From contig CM018903.1 in NCBI GenBank assembly GCA_009663005.1, positions 15,613,957-15,626,456 on the forward strand: DNA of 12,500 bases, written 5' to 3'. Under the pieces are notes generated by a model. It had not been told where the DNA came from and did not search any database. It was given only the letters and a program-made list of their open reading frames with translations. Of the stretch, positions 1-9,515 are shown one piece after another (positions within the stretch are counted from its first letter, which is position 1; each line of letters starts with the position of its first letter). Both the position numbers and the translations under genes were made by a program. Origin of the DNA: Actinidia chinensis. Taxonomy: Eukaryota; Streptophyta; Magnoliopsida; Ericales; Actinidiaceae.

Positions 1-464
1 TCAAAAGGAGGTAACAAGTCTTTTAGATGTAATGACCATGGTAAACAAATGAAAGGACAACCAACTGACATGCAAAGGTGGCAAAAATGTAGTCAGTCAA
101 CATACCCGCCACCCGTGCCCCCGATTCTATCAAAAAATTAATCATCCGCTTTATCTGCACATTCTTCCTTCCTCACCCTCTTTTGCTTCTCCAAGATATC
201 ATTTTGGCGGCAGAAATATAATGTTGAGCCAATCGTATAATATTTAAAATTTTGTTTTTTTAATTTTTTTCGGATCCTGCCTTCGCTAGGGGGTGAAGAG
301 ATTTTGCATGGAGTGGAGGCCCTTGCTCCTTCGCCCCCTTCCGCTCCTCCTCTTCTGCACTTTGCCGCCCTTGTTTTCTAGTTCTCTCAAATTATGTCCC
401 TATAGTCATGATTTTCATTATAACCACACCATCACCACTCCATCCCGATACTCAAGGTTATCCT
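1..464. other. Flanking DNA left of the plus-strand LTR; no supported gene
   Basis: This stretch lies before the LTR boundary. It is AT-rich except for about 280-375, which is pyrimidine- and GC-rich on the plus strand (runs such as cgcccccttccgctcctcc). An open frame runs from an ATG at 308 to a stop at 506-508 (66 codons). Its first residues are leucine- and proline-rich (MEWRPLLLRPLPLLLF), which resembles a signal peptide. However, the last 14 or so codons lie inside the LTR, there is no clear TATA element at a convincing distance, and the composition alone explains the leucines. It could be a first exon cut by the LTR or simply chance. I see no other structure here. The 3' partner flank of this element is not visible, so a target-site duplication cannot be tested. 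Confidence 0.5.
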
Positions 465-607
465 TATTGATTCAATGCTTGATTATGATGATAACAAATA
501 TTGGTTAATGTCTAATGTTCTACATTAGTGTGGCATATCATATTATGCACTTATTCAGCACTAGAAATCATGATTTACAAGGCTTAATGGTGTAATATTT
601 TCTGGGC

Positions 608-1692
608 ACGAAGTATCGACACATGGTCATCGAGTGTCGACACTTGAGCTAGAGATTTTATTAAATAATCCAAAAAAGTCTTAGATCAATGAGGATCTAT
701 GTTGATTGAAGAACTCTAGATGGATCAAATTATTTGAATCGATCTCAAATAAATTAAGGTGTTCTTGAAATTTACTGCCTTGAAGAAGTCCTTTCAAGTC
801 TTAGAAACCTTAGTGAATGATCTATGAAAACACTTGACGACATTGAAAAAGACTCCCCGTGAAGAAGTTTTGCCAAAGATTGTTGACACGCCGCCGCGCT
901 AGAAAGACAGTGTCGACAACTGCGTTTGAAGAAAAAGAAGTGTCGAACTGTGAGACAGACTTAAACTGGGAAGATAGTGTCGACACATGCAAATTTGAAG
1001 TGTCGACACCTGAAGTCAGGTTGCAGACTCAAGTCTGAAAAACGACAGGTGCGACACCAGTGCTATAGACAAAGTGTCACACTAGTATTTGACCGCACAA
1101 CCAAATGTTAGTAGCCAAAGGAAGAAATATTTCTGGAGCAAAGACAGTGTTCAAACCATATCGCACCAAAGAAGTGTTGACACCAGTATCAAGCACAAAT
1201 GGCAGTAGCCAAAGAAATATTTTTGGAGAAAGAAAATGTCGACACATTAGTATCAGCACCAAATACAGACAACTAAAAAATTTTATGAAAAATTGCAAGT
1301 CAATTTCAAATACAAAATATTTGAGACTTATAGAGAATTCAATACAGAAAAGTTTGATCTATATTTAAGATCTGAAGTAGCTTTCCAATGAGACTTAAAT
1401 CATAACCAAACGTGAAGTATTGAAGAAGTTATGATCAACAAAGAGCGATGCCTATTTTTTAAAAATTCTTGCAGCAACTTCAACTGCAATTATTTCATTA
1501 TCTTAACAAGTCTAAATGAAAGAAGTTCTTAAGCCTAATGTAGTGCAGAATAGAAGTCTAATTTCCAATGCCCAACAACGAAGCCTAAAAAATCTCAAGT
1601 ATCGAAAGTTATGTTATGGCCATTTACCGACCACGCCCGCCCTGTAAACTGAATCTGTCGGAAAGTGTCGACACCTGAGAAGTGTCGCACCT
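608..1692 (+). repeat. Cluster of degenerate GTGTCGACAC palindromic boxes in U3 of the plus LTR
   Basis: Intact 10-bp palindromes GTGTCGACAC start at 634, 977, 1000 and 1665. Near matches start at about 614 (tatcgacac), 881 (tgttgacac), 911 (tgtcgacaa), 941 (tgtcgaac), 1050 (tgcgacac), 1175 (tgttgacac) and 1238 (tgtcgacac with a changed first base). Two pairs keep short spacing: 614/635 (21 bp) and 978/1001 (23 bp). A shared stretch gtagccaaag occurs at 1111 and 1205, within longer similar segments about 94 bp apart. The same gtagccaaag wording recurs between boxes in the minus-strand LTR. I read this as a decayed version of the regular array at 9537-10115. An enhancer role is a guess, by analogy with tandem U3 repeats of tobacco Tnt1. 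Confidence 0.75.
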
Positions 1693-1707
1693 CTGAGGTT
1701 TTTTTTA

Positions 1708-1745
1708 TTTTTTTTTTTTTTTTTTTTTTGGGCCAAAAAAAAAAA
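1708..1745. repeat. Poly-T / GGGCC / poly-A palindrome
   Basis: Twenty-two T (1708-1729) are followed by ggg, cc and eleven A (1735-1745). The inner part, 1719-1745, is a near-perfect inverted repeat of T11GG and CCA11 around a single central G. It sits inside the LTR between the box cluster and the R/U5-like half. It could extrude as a hairpin, and the homopolymers are prone to length change in replication and sequencing. It has no obvious coding role. A Pol III terminator reading is unlikely because no Pol III promoter is seen. Confidence 0.8.
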
Positions 1746-2056
1746 CGGCTTCTATTTTTGTGAAATGCTGAAAGGTCTAATCTGGCATTAATGATCTTCA
1801 ACCCCATCTCAAATGGCTATATTGAGTTCAAGGCCTCAAATACAAATCTCCAACAACATTTATAGGTTAAAAACAAACATGTTATAATATAGTTGATCAT
1901 AAAAGAGTTTTAATTAGTTTTCAATGCTCTCAAAATCCTCTGTTCCCAAGGCTTGCAGTTATTCCACTCCTATCTACTCTCAAAGAGAGTTTGGTTTCAC
2001 TTTGATCATTTTCCTTATACCTATATCCTTGTAGTTGAGTGTGCTTGGATAAAAAC

Positions 2057-2304
2057 ACTTGGTGAGAGTTTTGAGTGGTTCTCTTATACAAAGCCAAACA
2101 CTTAAGAGTGTGATTATTTTTCTCTGTAAGGTAAAACACTAGAAAGTTCTGATGTAGGTTAATTAAACAAAACTACTTGGTGAGCGTTTTGAGTGTTTCG
2201 CTTTATACAAAGCCAAAACACTTAGGAGTTTGAGATTTCCTCTTGTAAGTAAAACATTAGGAAGTTTAAGTGGAGCTGGGACAAAAACCACTTGGTGTAG
2301 TAAA
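2057..2304 (+). repeat. Tandem direct repeat of about 118 bp in the R/U5-like half of the LTR
   Basis: Each copy begins with acttggtg and continues through a gttttgagtg stretch, then tatacaaagcc, aaacactta and aaaacaytagraag blocks. Copy 1 starts at 2057 and copy 2 at 2175 (118 bp apart). A third, truncated copy starts at 2290 (115 bp later) and keeps only its first bases. The copies differ at many positions, so the duplication is old or was inherited by the family. Similar 'tacaaagcctaagtg' wording is common in the 3' half of SIRE-type LTRs, which fits the LTR call. No equivalent is seen in the minus-strand LTR fragment, which stops before this part. Confidence 0.75.
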
Positions 2305-2597
2305 AGTGAGTTGAGCAGCACTTAAAAATCAACACCCCAAATTCTAGTTGCGGATTTACAAATAGTGAGAAGATCTTGCGGAGAGGTTTGGGGAGGAGTC
2401 GATCACAAGTTGTGATCGAACCTCGTAAATCTTGTGGCCCTTCTTGTGCTTTAATTCTTCCTTTAATATTACTTTATTATTTTGCACATAAATTGATTTA
2501 TAGATGATTAAATAAAATTTTAACTAATCATAATGGTCATTAAATTTAAAAAAACTCAATTCACCCCCTTCTTGTTTTGTCTTTAGGCCAAAACAAT

Positions 2598-2610
2598 TGG
2601 TATCAGAGCT
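2598..2610 (+). other. Primer-binding site for initiator methionine tRNA
   Basis: TGGTATCAGAGCT, two bases after the LTR end, is complementary to the 3' end of plant initiator tRNA-Met (including CCA). Reverse transcription of most plant copia elements starts here. The motif is intact although the gag that follows is not. It fixes both the strand of the element and the 3' edge of the LTR. Confidence 0.93.
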
Positions 2611-2658
2611 AGGCTCTATTTTAAAAAAGGTTTTTTAACATTCCTCTAGAGTTGATCC

Positions 2659-3868
2659 ATGGCAAAACCCATTAGAGAGTACCTTTATCGAAGGGACTGC
2701 GATTTTTAGTCCACGAATGCCCTGATAGCACAAAATTACCACCATATTTGAAAGGGTATTTTGGTAGAAATGAGAATATTCATTCAATCCAATGATATAA
2801 AAATGTGGCATGTTATTTTTTAACAATTTATATGTAAATAATTCTAAAATATATGATCTAAATGAACCGCCATCAAATCATTAAAAAGTGCATTAGTTCT
2901 TGTTATAAAATAGAAATTGTCATGTATATCGGCTCATGAATTGAAATAAATTAGAAAATATTTATGAAACATAATTGGATGAGCATGTTACACATTAAAT
3001 TCTAATGAATCTAATGACACCTCTCTTGAAATTCGTGTGTGATCGAAAACTTATAAAACACTAACCAAGAATCGGAAAAAGATTGAGTTGAGCCATAGGT
3101 AAAGAGGATTACCATCTAACGCTCACTTCATGAAAATTTAGAGAAAAAATATTATGATGTGGATCTACGTAGGAATGTCACACTTAATGTCAAACTTAAA
3201 AATGATGAAGACCATAATGAGGAATCCTACACTCATTCCTTGTCAACTGAAATTTTGATGATCATTTCGATTTCCATTATGATTACCGATGTGTTGAGGA
3301 TCACGTGCCATATAATGAATTATTAGATGCATTGGATGAATTATTTGTGGCAAATTTAAGAAATTGCATCTAAGAATAGTGTTTAAAAAAAATAAGTTGC
3401 ATCTCTTACAATTGAATTGAAAATAAAAAAATGATTGCAAATAATTTTAAAATGTGAAAATGATGCCATTTGAAAAATGAACTGGTATTTTAAAAAATGC
3501 ATCCATTGAAAATACTTTTTTAAAGACATGACAACATAGTTTTGTGAAAGAAATATTAAAAGAGTTGTCTTCTATGACAAAAAATGAGATTGCTACAAAT
3601 GAAATAGAAAAATTTTTACTACATCTCATTGTGTATGCAATTATTGACAGAAAAGACATGGACATATTTTACACAAATGCCCTCCTATAAGAAGGAAAAT
3701 TCTAAAAATTGTGTGAAAAAAGCGTGGATGCCTAAGCTAAGAGAACTATACATGTTAAGTGATATTAAGGCTAACACACAAAGGACCCAATGTAAACAAA
3801 GGTACCATAAAAGAAGCTCAATATTTTGTAGGTACAAATCCAAAGAAGAGAGGGCACTAAGACCTTAA
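2659..3868 (+). pseudogene. gag pseudogene (SIRE-type capsid/nucleocapsid) with start of gag-pol linker
   Basis: Gag would form the virus-like particle and bind RNA through a CCHC zinc knuckle. The ATG at 2659-2661 lies in the expected place, about 50 bp after the PBS. TFIEGTAIFSPRMP (2681-2722) is followed by two adjacent stops. MRIFIQSNDIKMWH (2770-2811, shifted frame) matches the N-terminal gag wording of this lineage. LSCISAHELK (2917-2946) is like the conserved helix before the 'E-W-LE-THEG' segment. YNELLDALDELF (3311-3346) resembles the linker after the gag core. A broken zinc knuckle lies at about 3637-3683: GHILHKCP is intact, and the first two cysteines are recoverable only across small indels and a stop. 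KENSKNCVKKAWMPK then begins the Lys/Trp-Pro-Lys linker, with a TNPKK string near 3835. At least three frames are needed, with many stops. It is not functional. Confidence 0.82.
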
Positions 3869-4135
3869 AAAAAAATATATTCAGATGCACAACTCAGAAA
3901 GAAACACAACAAAACTTAAGAGATAAAACTTCACAGGTGTTCTATCCTAAGAGGAAGAGAGAAATTGCCTACAAACAAGAATGAGGAAAGGAGAATAATG
4001 GCAAATATTATTCAATGCTGATGAGAGAATGGAAAATCAAATAAGTATCCATCACCCTAACTTCAACAACAAATTATGTTCAACCTACAAGAGTATAATG
4101 AAAAAAATTATTTGGCCTAGGTCCCAAATAAGTAG
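3869..4135 (+). pseudogene. Faint end of the gag-pol linker
   Basis: No continuous frame remains. A short KKIIWPRSQIS-like reading near 4098-4130 recalls the repeated 'K-W-V-P-K-S' wording that comes before protease in SIRE elements. The aspartic protease and the integrase zinc-binding motif that should follow are not seen. This is the last point at which I can recognise internal coding sequence of the plus-strand element. Confidence 0.35.
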
Positions 4136-4139
4136 GTGG

Positions 4140-7100
4140 AGGTATGATTCTAACACACTCTATACTTAATCTTGAATAAGTTTTAAGTGGTGTTGTTAGA
4201 TATTTGATGAATAATGTGTTAGGTTAATCATACTTTTAATGTCTTTACACCTATCATCTAGACGTCATAATTAGAGTATGAATGCTTATTTCATATCATC
4301 ATGACAATATAGATCTATTATTAACGTTATGTGTTATTTGATTTATAAGAGATCTATTATATTTGATATAGATAATTTATATATGAGGATTATTGTATAT
4401 CTCTACACCAAATTATGGAGTAAATTCATAGTAATACTTTTTCAGATTATATCTATACCATGAAAAATTATTGGGGATTGATTCAATGTATCTATCATGT
4501 TGTTTAACATGACATTATTTAATGATAGATACTATATTGTATGTTATATTTATACTTTATGGAAAAATAATGAGTGATTACACATTACCCATAATTTATA
4601 TTAGTAACTGTTTGATATGTGTCATCACCCTAGGTATATTTTTATCATCATAAAGTTTGCTAGATAGAAGAGAAATGATTTGACTCTATGCACTATTGTT
4701 TTCACTTTCGTAAAATTTCATCATGCTAGTCATCCATGAGCTTACAAGATTATGACTCAGGCCTTCTGGACAATCTTTAGAGTCATAGTATTATTTTGAT
4801 GATTAGCCTACACGTAGAAATTACAACTTGTTTCATTGAGATATAAAGACTTTGTATTCTATGATAAGTAGTTCTAGGCACAAATTAAGATAAAAATAAA
4901 TTAAGTGAAATAGTTGTGATATATTTATTCCTCATGCAGCAAACACTAAATTTTTCATGAAAAAATGTTTTACTTTGAAACACCTCGTGATAAACAATGT
5001 TCATCATGTGTGAAATGTTAACTTTGCTTAAACTTGTATCATTATGACATTATATTTACATGAAAATGTTTGATGTACTTGACTTCGTATAATCTATATT
5101 GATGAGCATTCATGACATATTCCACTTTAATTTTAATTTGTATTTATTTAGAGTGTCAGGAATAATGATATCTAAAGGGAGTTGTGTTTGTTGTGATAAA
5201 ATATTTCTTGTTGGATAATTCAAAAATTCCTCTATAATATTAAGAGTTTGAGGGACTTGAGATTTTATGAAAAAACTTTAAATTATTTCTCACCTCAATT
5301 ATCTGTATTTTCACATGGTTTGATGTGCTGATAGTATCTAAATAAAATATGTTGATCTTTTTTGTACTATCGCTAGTGTCCATTCCCATTTGCAAAAATT
5401 CTAAAATATCACTAATCGATTTGATGTTGTCAAAGAGGAGGAAAAACTATTTTATTATAACCTTTTAAAATTCTCTTTTTATAAAAGTATATAAGACAGT
5501 TTTCAATCTAGAAAAATTCTTAAAACCGTTCTCATCCAATATGCTATGTGTTTTTAATTGGGATATATACTAGCATGGTACTTCTTACTCTAATAACCTT
5601 CCTTAATTGGTATATTGTTATAGTCATTAGTGTATGGTGTTGGAAAAAGAAAAGATATTATTTTGGTTAAATAATCCCTTATAATCAATTTCCATATGTG
5701 ATTGCGATTATTGGGATTATAGGCGTCATCACTCATGAAAATAGGAAGCACACCAACTTAAGGGGAGCAGCCTTACTTATGGTATCACCTTGATTGTACC
5801 ACTATTCGGTAATAGTAAGCACGAATTATGATAGCAACAATTGGTATAATGAGCGATTGAATCATATTTGTTACTCAACCCTTGGAGATATAAGGAAGAT
5901 ATTCGTGCATTCTTAGAAACAATTTGTCTCTTATACATCATTTATGCTTACATGATTTATTTGCAAATTGATGTTGTCTTAGGCCGTCGCATAAGGTATT
6001 GGTGAGAAGGAACTCAAACTTAGGGAAGATTTGTTAAAATATATGCATGTTTAATCTTTTATAATACTTATCTTATAGAATATATCATATTTGCATTTAT
6101 AATATGGAAGAGTATTGATTTTGTGGCCAGATTCTTATATCAAAAAGGATATCGTTTTTTGTTTGTGGCAATTGATATTTATTTGATAGTATTTGATAGT
6201 ACAAAGTTAATCATAGCTTAATATTAATATATTATCATAATGCCATTTGATACAAAAAGTATATATGCCATATACTCTTAATAATTTGTTTATTTTATTC
6301 ATGCATAATAATAGATGCATGGCAATGATTTGTTTATTATACATTAATTTTTCACTCTATCTTGCATATTTCAAACACCAGCACTCTAAGTAATATGCTT
6401 ATTACATTGCTTATATTAACTTTACTTAAATATTATTTGGTGATGGTTTTTAATATGAGTTGCATTATATACTGATGGTTATCAATTTCAATTCAAGTGA
6501 ACCTATTGTTAGAAGTGTCTACATACTTTACCTGTCTACTTATATATAGCCTTCTTCTAACTTTGAATCAAGTTCTCTTCCATGCTAAGTGGAGTATTCT
6601 AGAGAACTTGCTTGACCCCCCCCATCTCCTCCCGTTGTATTGATACTCTTATTTGCTATATGTGTATGTATGATTTGATTGGTGTGTATTGGTGATTCAG
6701 GAATTGTATGCTTTTACTTTGATATTAAATAAATATTCAATTTCATTGAACACATCAGTTTTGAACTAATATATATACTGTAAATAATGTGTTATTATAT
6801 AATTAATATGTACAAGTTTTACATGCTAGAGTATTGTATGTATTTGAAAAAACTTGATTACCCATTTCATAAAAATTTATTTTTACACTTATATAATTCA
6901 CTATCATGAAAAATATGTTTTTCAATCATTTTTAAGTCCAAAATACTAATCTTGCATAATATTATAGATACTTGAATTTATGGTTCTTAAGTTTAACTAT
7001 GGTTTGATACATTTTTTTTTTACATCTTGCTGCTAACTAGGAATACATTGTTTGAGCATTGTCTATAATGCTCTACATTGGTACACCCTATTTTTTAGAC

Positions 7101-8390
7101 TTACCTCTCGGCATTGTACAAATTCCTCTCATGATAAATGGTTTATATTTATTTAGAGAACTTGCTTGTAATTTTAATGAAATCTCACTTCCTTCACATT
7201 TATGGTTATATTCACTTAAAAATAAGATTTCATTATATTTAAGTTTCCTATGCTACAATTTGGTTATAGAATTAAATTACGACTTGAATTATGTTTCAAA
7301 AAGTTCCAATAAGTTGTCTTAAACTTGCTTGCATATTGCTATTGAACTAGACGCCATTTGATATAATTAAAATTTCAGCACTCAAATTGACTTGTTGGGC
7401 TCTTAGATGATAAGTGATGCCTTTACAAGTAAGTGAGTTATTTTGATTATTTATTAAGTCTCAAGAGATTTAAAAGCATGGTGTTTTTAAAAGGGATTTT
7501 TGAAACATTTACTAACTCCCAAGGACCCAAGATGATGTGGGGTTTTACCAAACAACAAAACTTGAATTGTTGTGATTTTTGATTATGATTCTCCACATTC
7601 AACACAAAGATGAGATTGATATATCAATGGATACTTAAGGTATATGATGGGTGATATGAGAAATTCAAAACTATGAAGCAACTTCAGTCCCATATCAAAC
7701 CATATAAGATGAGATAGGTACTTCCTCTTGATAAAAAGAAATTTATAGAAGTATGATGATTTGCAAGTAGATTAGATATGAGTTTGGTATGCATATGTGT
7801 GTTTAAACTTCTTTTTTAATCCTAATGATATGCATATTGAACGAATTGGACATAAGAAATTATTTCCTTAATGATTTTGATGATATTTATTTAGATGATC
7901 TAATAATAGTCCGATGTATTTGAATTCTATTTGCATAATTTCAATCTATTGTCAACCAATTTTCATAAATGCATTGATGAGTACATGAGTCAAACACTTG
8001 TGATGAAAATTGGCACTTACTATTTTTAAGTGAAAAATGAATTTTGAACTCTCATACTACCTATTCAAATATCCTAAATCTACATTGTCTATTCAAACCC
8101 TCTCATAGAGATGAAGGAGTTTAAAAGAAAGTTTTGAAGAAAGGGAGTAATTGAACATGATACAATATAGGAAAGGAAGGATAATGCTCAATATGAGAAG
8201 TGAAATGAATCTAAATATCTTTACGTCATTCTGCTCTGATACTTTATAATGTTCTAAAAGAATTGCTTGACATTTCATTCCCTTGATGAGTAGCATAAAT
8301 TTTTTGCTTAAATTTGATGTTTTCGTTATATCAATTATTTTTAGGTTAATATTTTTACTATTATTCCTATATTAATTATACATTTATTTT
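4140..8390. other. AT-rich noncoding stretch, no pol recognisable
   Basis: More than 4 kb on both strands without a frame above about 90 codons and without integrase, reverse transcriptase or RNase H motifs. Composition is strongly AT. GGGAG-type purine tracts on the plus strand at 5173-5183, 5757-5770 (cttaaggggagcag) and 6021-6030 resemble those in SIRE 3' tails, so part of this may be the 3' noncoding region of the plus-strand element. Two local oddities are listed separately: a linker-like string at 7450-7580 and a TATA-like site at 6541. There is also an eight-C run at 6616-6623. It may be a mosaic of old elements. I see no host exon. Confidence 0.6.
7447..7590 (+). pseudogene. Possible gag-pol linker fragment of a SIRE-type element
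   Basis: A 40-odd codon open stretch ends in a stop at 7588-7590. It contains TNSQGPKMMWGF (7511-7546), close in wording to the 'TNPKGPK-W-VPK' repeat that links gag and pol in SIRE elements. If real, it is a second linker copy on the plus strand, far to the right of the first at 3683-3868 and beyond purine tracts that look like 3' tail. That would mean a nested or rearranged copy. Neither a zinc knuckle before it nor a protease after it is visible, and the match is only about ten residues, so chance cannot be excluded. Confidence 0.3.
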
Positions 8391-9515
8391 TAACAAAAAT
8401 GGAGGAGAAAAAACAGGTAATAGGATTGAATATGAAATATTGAATGGGGAGAAAATATGATAGTATATGCATGATTCTATAACAAATGTAACTGAATGAA
8501 TATTGAATTGAAATTGGATATGAATGACCATCCTCTATTATGGACTATTGATTGATTATCTTCAATGGCATTAAACTAGTATGATTTTGTGATATAATTT
8601 TGGATATGATTTTATTGAACGCATCATGGTATCTTATATCATAGTACATGTTGAAAACAATATGGCATTGCATGAAAAAGGGGGGAGCAGGATTGCTATG
8701 CTCTATATATTTGTTTTGCATTGCCTAATACTCTATAGTTTTCCATGACATTTGATGTTGGATTATCTGAATTTGTGCTAGAGACAGCTAAATAGTTTGA
8801 TTTCATAATTCATCCTATCTTATGGATTGTCAGCGTTAAGAAGAAGAACTCCATAGACGTTATATTCATAGAGAAATTGCATATTCTAGGGGAAGCAACA
8901 AAAATATGGACATACTTGATTGCAAGCATACGCTTAAGAAAGAGTCAAACCTCAAGTAAGGGATGCGGAATTTCATTTATTGAAATGAATGAATATTATG
9001 ACTCTATCTTGGATAATTATGAATTTTATATTGGTATGAATTCACTATCATTGTGGAAATTTTTTGATTGAGTCATATCATTTATCTTCATCTTATATGT
9101 TATGATTCTCATGGCCTATGATTTGAATATTTTTTTAAGAGTAAAACATGATTGATCGGGGGAAATTGACTCCTTAAAAAAGAGAAAGAAGTATTACTAT
9201 GTTGAATCTATGGTTACATATATGAACTTTGACGTTATAAGTTGCCTTCGACAATCATGCGTTCGTAGTTAAAGGATGGATGATGACCTTTTTTATGGAT
9301 TTACAAAAGGGGAGAAAATTGTGTTATATATGAATGAGAGGTTTGGAGCTAAATAAATATGATAATGAAATATGAGTATTTGATGGGCGTATGAATTTTT
9401 GATTATTGAACTCAAATGCACATGCATTGTCGAACTTTATGATATAAATATGATTCATGATAAATGCATAAACTATAAAAGTAAGGGGAGGCATACATTG
9501 TATATACTTCTTTAG
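8391..9515 (+). other. 3' tail-like noncoding region with repeated GGGGAG purine tracts
   Basis: Purine tracts occur on the plus strand at 8401-8412 (ggaggagaaaaa), 8446-8455 (ggggagaaaa), 8674-8690 (aaaaagggggg-agcag), 8887-8897, 9158-9165, 9304-9318 (acaaaaggggagaaa) and 9483-9491. SIRE/Maximus elements are known to have such repeated polypurine-like motifs between the last frame and the 3' LTR. No plus-strand LTR start follows; instead a minus-strand LTR begins at about 9516. A 64-codon frame at 8877-9071 has no recognisable domain and is not supported as a gene. Confidence 0.5.

Larger units (their letters stand above)
465..2595 (+). repeat. Long terminal repeat (5' LTR), about 2131 bp
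   Basis: The right end is fixed by the CA at 2594-2595, two bases before the PBS. The left end is set by alignment with the start of the minus-strand LTR. tattgattcaatg at 465-477 matches TGTTGACTCAATG there, and both continue with a CTTGATT-TGATGATAACAAA stretch. The terminal TG appears mutated to TA. The 5' half (U3-like) carries GTGTCGACAC boxes at 608-1692. The middle has a poly-T/poly-A palindrome. The 3' half (R/U5-like) has 118-bp direct repeats. A weak TATA-like string (ataatatag, near 1883-1891) could mark the promoter, but it is not convincing. The open frames inside are short and not gene-like. This call is inferred from boundary signals and the second copy; the other LTR of this element is missing. 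Confidence 0.8.
465..4135 (+). mobile_element. Degraded Ty1/copia retrotransposon, SIRE/Maximus-like: 5' LTR, PBS, gag remnant
   Basis: The order LTR (465-2595), initiator-Met PBS (2598-2610), gag (from 2659) and gag-pol linker (about 3683-4135) is that of the 5' end of a plant copia element. The 2.1-kb LTR and the gag and linker wording (IFIQSND, KKAWMPK, TNP-type repeats) point to the SIRE/Maximus lineage. Coding homology fades at about 4135, where protease and then integrase would be expected. The 3' end is uncertain. The AT-rich DNA to about 9515 on the same strand carries purine tracts like those of a SIRE 3' tail, so the element may extend to there with its pol lost. No plus-strand 3' LTR is present. 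Lineage assignment is from recognition by eye, not from a search. Confidence 0.8.

Noticed and set aside
1105..1368. 87-codon plus-strand ORF in the LTR
   Set aside because: It lies wholly inside U3 of the LTR between palindromic boxes. It shows no domain, and a second frame on the other strand overlaps it.
6616..6623. Run of eight C as a minus-strand polypurine tract
   Set aside because: Reverse-complemented it gives a G run near GGGAGGAG, but no LTR start (TG...) follows it in the right place on the minus strand.
7885..7908. IYLDDLII reading, like the RT catalytic YxDD motif
   Set aside because: It is a lone short match in AT-rich DNA. No RT motifs are found before or after it in any frame, and stops follow within a few codons. 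GAT and TTA codons are frequent here by composition.
8093..8296. 67-codon minus-strand ORF with hydrophobic stretch
   Set aside because: Hydrophobic Leu/Ile/Phe content is expected from AT-rich DNA. There is no conserved motif and no gene context, and the length is within chance for this region.
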